Assembly (NCBI RefSeq): GCF_014905175.1
Contig: NC_057788.1
Location: forward strand, 744,001-808,000
Reading direction: 5' to 3'
Origin: Aphidius gifuensis
Lineage: Eukaryota > Arthropoda > Insecta > Hymenoptera > Braconidae
Length of the DNA stretch: 64,000 nt
The translations under genes were made by a program, and so were the position numbers. Within the stretch, counting starts at the first letter, position 1; each line of letters begins with the position of its first letter. Of the stretch, positions 59,517 through 64,000 are shown piece by piece. Below the pieces are notes generated by a model that had not been told where the DNA came from, did no database searches, and worked only from the letters and a program-made list of their open reading frames with translations.

Positions 59517-60618
59517 TGTGAGTATATATTTAATAAACCACTTATTTTACTAATAATATAAGGTCAGAGTTAATTTTTTTTTTTTATATCATTCATCAAC
59601 CGAAACTAATCTTATAATTCCTTACATTTTTATTGTCAGTATATTTTTTAGAGTGGATAAAATTTTAATAAAATGTACCGAATTCTTCTTTATCATGATT
59701 TAAATATTCATTTGAGTTACTAATATTGTTTGATAATTGCTTTATTTAAACAGTGATAATTTACGTGTCTTTTTTTTTTTTTTTCAAATAAAACTTTTCC
59801 ATAGAAAAATCTCATTTAAATCCTGGATAACTTTTTAGTAAAAAATATGAATTACATTATTTTCATTTATTCTTATATAATTTTTAAGTTTTGTTATTTT
59901 TAATTGATTTATCTCTTCAAGATAATGACATTGAAATAAAAAGAAGCTACTTATTAACTATTTTCAACATTATATCATTATGTTATGTGATGAAATTAAA
60001 AAAAAATTTAGGTCTTTTTTTTTCGATGAAAACAGTCATATTATGCTATTGTATAGAATTACAGTTCAAATAAAAAAAATAAAAAAACGAAACGTATAAT
60101 AGAATTAATTATGAGTCATAATTTATGACATTTAATTTTTTGATAGTTTGTTACGACAGACTTTGATAAAAGAATTAAAATAAATGGTACTTTTTTTATC
60201 TCATCTGATTCTCATATACCTTATCTTATTAACAAAAGCTCGTCATTTATTTTTCATAGAAATTAAATCATGACGTGACAATTGTGTTGCCAAGTGGTTT
60301 TATATTTTATTATTATTTTTTTTCTTATTTAAATAACTTGATTTTTTTAAATTCTATGTACTTCACTGGCGAAAGATTTTATACTTATATTCACAATATT
60401 CTTTCTCGTTTCGAATTGATGATAAATAATTGAATAATATTGGTTAGCATAAATATGACAAACAAGTACTTAGATGATTAATACTTATTTTTCAATTAAA
60501 TCTAATAATGAGTTAGATTATTTTCATTTTCCGAGTTAATTATATTATATGTACTAGAAAAATTCATAGTCAAAAACAGCAAGTATGATATTTATATTTT
60601 AATTTATTTTATCCCATT

Positions 60619-63600
60619 TTATCCTAATCCTGGTGGACTAGAAATGTAATCAACGCATCTAGACTCACACAATCCTGAGTGATCACAAATTCTTGTTCGT
60701 TTTCCTGAGCAGAATGATATGAAATACGATGGTTTTTTAACATGAACAAATGTAAATGATGGAATCTTCCAAGCTTCTTTTATTGGCAAAATGATATTAT
60801 TATTAAATAAAAATATATCGTGTATTTTGGTATATTTAAATGCATCATCTTCAATGTGGCTAATTTTATTGTGTGATAGATCCAACTGACTGCATTTAAA
60901 ACCTTCAAAAGTATCTTTTTTAATAATTGGAATTTCATTGTAACTTAAATTGAGAAGATGTAGATTATTTTCACTGTATTTCCTCAATGATTTATCATCA
61001 ATTTTAATTATTTTATTATGATTCAGGTCAAGGGTAATGATATTTTTTAGATTATCAAAAATACCAGTGGAAATACGAGTTAATTTGTTGAATGCCAAAT
61101 GAATATATTTGAGATTGTCTAGTGAATCGAATACACCAGGTTCAATTGTCGTCAATTGTGTTTCTGATATTGACAATTTTTCCAGATTTCGTAGACATTT
61201 CAATGAATTTCGTGGTAACGTACTAATTAAACCACCAGTGTAATAAAGTCCTGTTATTGGTAGTATATTTATAAAGGATTCTGGATTATCACAAATATTT
61301 ACCGAATCGCTATTCAAAATTTCCAATACTCTTATACTTGGAACAGTTTTCAGCACATTATTAATATATTTCGAAGGTGATTGTGGATTATATTTAATTT
61401 CAATACGAAGATAATTAAGTGACGTTAAACGATCAAATAAATTTTCTTTTAGTTGAATCAGTCCAACGTTTAATTCTAAATTTTCTAATTTCGTTAAACC
61501 ATCAAATGATTTTGGATGAATGATAAATTCACTTTTAATTGTTTTACGTATGATTAATGTTTTCAAAAATACTTGAATATTTGATCCTTTAAATGCATAT
61601 TCATTGATTGATGATATTTTATCTCCAGTGAATTCAAGTTTGTTACTTGGTAACTGTAAAAAATTTGAAAATGAGCTTTTCTCAGGATTTTGTAAGGAAA
61701 CAAATGATAAAGATTTGTTCTTCATACAAATTTTGTATAATTTATCAATAACGCAATTATCTTCAATTTGAGAATCATCGATATACCAAAATCTAGTGTT
61801 ATCAAAAACACCAACATTTTTATGGTAATAAAGATGATCAAGATGTATATCTTTAAATGCACCATTATCAATTTCAATAATTTTATTATAGGAAATATCC
61901 AATGCTTTTGTTTGCATTCCATAAAATGTATCTTTTTTAATATGAGTTAACAAATTATAACTCAAGTCAAGCGATGATAAATTCAAATTCGTAAATACAT
62001 TATTATAAATTTTTTGTATTTGATTTGATGATAGACTCAAATATTTGATATTATTAAGACCGTCAAATGCATGGGGTTCAATCGTTTCTAGATTACTATT
62101 GGTTACAGCAATGTGTTCAAGTTGCTTTAAACACGAAAAAGCAAGTTGTTGTAAGTTTGTAAATTTTCCATATTCATAATGAAGGCGAGTTAAATTAAAA
62201 TTATCATTTGTGCATATGTTTTTATCACAAATATTGACTTTATCTTGATGAGACAGTAATAAAGCTTCTAATAATTTGACATTTTTAAATAAATGACATG
62301 GAGGTATAGTGGATGATTCATCTACTGTAATTTCTAGAGATCTTAATGACGTTAGACAGTCAAAAATATGTGATTTGATTTCAATTGGCAGAGTATTGAG
62401 TTTAAGATATTCAAGTTTTTCCAATCCAGTAAATGAATAAGGATATAAGGACAATATCGTAGCAAAAGAATTAATAATCAAAGCTTTTATACTCAAATTC
62501 TGAAATGCATTTTCTTCAATTGATGAAATATTGTGGTCTGTTATTTCGAGTGTTAAAGGTTGCCAATTATCAATAAGATTTTTTACTAATTTAAGTTTCA
62601 TGCTTGTCGTTTTACAAATTTGAAAATAATATAAGTTACTGGGGTAACATATACTGTCATTAGAATCGATCAAACTTATTGATTTCACTGATTTATTTCC
62701 AAAATTATTATACAGATTTATGGCAGTATCATAATTTATATATTTATAATAAACAATTGTATCATCATTTACACCCCACTTCAAATTATTGATAGTGATC
62801 AAATTATTATTAAATAGAAATATCATATTAACACGTGAGTTATTAAATGCTCCATCAAGAATAGCAATAATTTGACTTTGTGTAAGATCAATAAGTCTGC
62901 ATTTGATATTTTGAAAAATTTCTTCTTTGATAATGTCCAGCGAGTTGTAGCTCAAGTTGAGTAATGTTAATTTGTTACTGTCAATTTCAAATGCTCTTTT
63001 ATCAAGTTTATTTATTGAATTATTGCTCAAGTCAATAACTTCCAAGTTTCGGACATTAAATACACTTGAAGCTATATGAGTCAATTTATTATTTGATATG
63101 AAAGACACTTTTTTTAATTTCTTCAATACATTAAATGAACCAGATGAAATTAAAGTTAAATTGCTTTCTCGTATTGTAAGCTGTTGAAGATTTTTTAAAC
63201 AATAAAATGATTGACGTGTTACTACTGTCATAGAACCACCAGTATATTGAAGTTCAAATATATTGAGAGAAGTATTTTGTTTCGTGAAATCACAAATGTC
63301 GACATCTTGATGATTAACAAATTCCAATTTATGTAAATTTAAATGTTTATCCAGCAAATCATTGAGATATGACTTTGTTTCATTCGCCAGTTGAATTTTC
63401 AGATATTTTAAATTATTTAAACCATAAAAAATATCAGTGTCCAACAAAACAGAGGCTGAATTAATCTCCAAATTTTCCAATGCTGCTAAATTTGTAAATG
63501 CACGTGGTTCTATATGCAATTCAATATCAGCCAAATTTAGTTGTAAAGATTCGATCGATGAAGATGATGATATATTTTTCAATGCATTATTTTCAAAGAT

Positions 63601-63810
63601 GTTAACTTTTTTATTTGTTATTTCAATTTTATTAGGATATATTTTTATGACCGAATCGCTGTCTCTAAAAAATGTCCAATTACCTGTCCTACAATTTTTG
63701 TAGGTTCCCATAATTGTTCTATAACAATAATGGGTCTCCGAAAAAACCAACGACGATGGATATATTAATAATAATTTAATTATTATCCACAAACTTTTAT
63801 TGATATTCAT
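60619..63810 (-). CDS. secreted leucine-rich-repeat protein LRR6
   Basis: Intronless on the minus strand, 1063 codons. Signal peptide MNINKSLWIIIKLLLIY..., three LRR blocks starting CYRTIMGTYKNC, CYPSNLYYFQIC and CVIDKLYKIC, tail CSGKRTRICDHSGLCESRC, end PPGLG. From block 1 to the middle of block 3 it is nearly identical to LRR5; after the NNVLKTVPSIRVLEILN codons (near 61310) it switches to the LRR1/LRR4 type, with NSDSVNICDNPESFINIL as in LRR4. In block 2 CYFS reads CYPS. Intact frame; secreted product expected. Confidence 0.85.
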   Translation of the reverse strand: MNINKSLWIIIKLLLIYPSSLVFSETHYCYRTIMGTYKNCRTGNWTFFRDSDSVIKIYPNKIEITNKKVNIFENNALKNISSSSSIESLQLNLADIELHIEPRAFTNLAALENLEINSASVLLDTDIFYGLNNLKYLKIQLANETKSYLNDLLDKHLNLHKLEFVNHQDVDICDFTKQNTSLNIFELQYTGGSMTVVTRQSFYCLKNLQQLTIRESNLTLISSGSFNVLKKLKKVSFISNNKLTHIASSVFNVRNLEVIDLSNNSINKLDKRAFEIDSNKLTLLNLSYNSLDIIKEEIFQNIKCRLIDLTQSQIIAILDGAFNNSRVNMIFLFNNNLITINNLKWGVNDDTIVYYKYINYDTAINLYNNFGNKSVKSISLIDSNDSICYPSNLYYFQICKTTSMKLKLVKNLIDNWQPLTLEITDHNISSIEENAFQNLSIKALIINSFATILSLYPYSFTGLEKLEYLKLNTLPIEIKSHIFDCLTSLRSLEITVDESSTIPPCHLFKNVKLLEALLLSHQDKVNICDKNICTNDNFNLTRLHYEYGKFTNLQQLAFSCLKQLEHIAVTNSNLETIEPHAFDGLNNIKYLSLSSNQIQKIYNNVFTNLNLSSLDLSYNLLTHIKKDTFYGMQTKALDISYNKIIEIDNGAFKDIHLDHLYYHKNVGVFDNTRFWYIDDSQIEDNCVIDKLYKICMKNKSLSFVSLQNPEKSSFSNFLQLPSNKLEFTGDKISSINEYAFKGSNIQVFLKTLIIRKTIKSEFIIHPKSFDGLTKLENLELNVGLIQLKENLFDRLTSLNYLRIEIKYNPQSPSKYINNVLKTVPSIRVLEILNSDSVNICDNPESFINILPITGLYYTGGLISTLPRNSLKCLRNLEKLSISETQLTTIEPGVFDSLDNLKYIHLAFNKLTRISTGIFDNLKNIITLDLNHNKIIKIDDKSLRKYSENNLHLLNLSYNEIPIIKKDTFEGFKCSQLDLSHNKISHIEDDAFKYTKIHDIFLFNNNIILPIKEAWKIPSFTFVHVKKPSYFISFCSGKRTRICDHSGLCESRCVDYISSPPGLG

Positions 63811-64000
63811 TGTGGATGTATATTACAATGAAGCACTGATTTCAAAGTGTCATTACCCCGTGGATAAATCCCGTATATAATTTTTTTTAAATTAATCGAT
63901 TATGAAGTAACAAATGCAACGTATTTCAATATAAAATTTAAAGTTAGACCAGACATTCTGATGTTTTAAGTTTATTCACTCTATTTTATACTCCCAACGG
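63811..64000. promoter_or_regulatory. LRR6 promoter region, window edge
   Basis: On the minus strand TATATACGGGAT lies about 60 bp before the ATG and TTTGAAATCAGTGCTTCATT closer to it. The whole segment aligns with 58335-58560 upstream of LRR5, including GATGTTTTAAGTTTATTCAC (63960). The TATA-to-TCAGT spacing is about 42 bp. Confidence 0.5.

Larger units (their letters stand above)
58335..60618. other. intergenic LRR5-LRR6, scar of a collapsed duplication
   Basis: 2.3 kb spacer. 58335-58560 is the LRR5 promoter region, matched by 63811-64000 upstream of LRR6. 58861-59516 carries fragments of SNX27, the Nrk upstream region and an LRR 5' end. 59530-60600 is AT-rich without recognisable content; the frame at 59891-60073 is not supported. 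Confidence 0.6.

Noticed and set aside
1..64000. tRNA, rRNA, CRISPR or bacterial operon features
   Set aside because: No tRNA box pattern, no rRNA-like GC blocks and no regular direct repeats with spacers were seen; gene structure is plainly eukaryotic.

Overview
The window is about 64 kb of very AT-rich nuclear DNA from an insect. Multi-exon genes with short GT-AG introns, insect-type ionotropic receptor, carboxylesterase and Nrk genes, long A/T homopolymers and long AT-only spacers show a eukaryote. The extreme AT bias together with a tandem family of secreted leucine-rich-repeat (LRR) proteins fits a parasitoid wasp, most plausibly an aphid parasitoid (Braconidae: Aphidiinae), a group known for GC-poor genomes and venom LRR families. 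That placement is inference. I see no tRNA, rRNA or CRISPR array. All coordinates of spliced genes were set by hand from reading frame and splice sites; every exon set given sums to an intact frame.

Left part (0.7-12.6 kb): mitochondrial 3-hydroxyisobutyrate dehydrogenase (minus), a 12-exon ionotropic receptor (plus), the first member of a heme-oxygenase-like MPAB/Lcp (formerly DUF2236) family (plus), and a secreted type-B carboxylesterase with an intact catalytic triad (minus). A gene-poor 4.8 kb spacer follows.

Middle (17.4-26.4 kb): three more MPAB/Lcp genes in head-to-tail tandem, all with the same eight-exon structure. Two are very recent copies that share promoter and 3' flank. Then comes an orphan promoter plus first exon of a further copy whose splice donor is destroyed.

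Right part (26.5-64 kb): six intronless genes of 1060-1067 codons for secreted LRR proteins, four on plus (27.3-44.8 kb) and two on minus (55.1-63.8 kb). Each has a signal peptide, three homologous LRR blocks with Cys caps, a Cys-rich tail, and no membrane anchor or TIR domain. Between the two arms lies an island of ordinary single-copy genes: an SDR dehydrogenase, PDCD2/Zfrp8, SNX27 (PDZ-PX-FERM) and the receptor kinase Nrk. Decayed pieces of SNX27, of the Nrk upstream region and of an LRR 5' end lie in the same order and orientation at 58.9-59.5 kb. They are the scar of a tandem duplication of the whole SNX27-Nrk-LRR segment that later collapsed.

The most interesting content is the LRR array: recent expansion, mosaic sequence exchange between members, a conserved surface segment next to hypervariable segments, and an architecture that suggests soluble Toll-ectodomain-like decoys, perhaps venom components. 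Next is the MPAB/Lcp oxygenase-like cluster, a family with no established role in insects.
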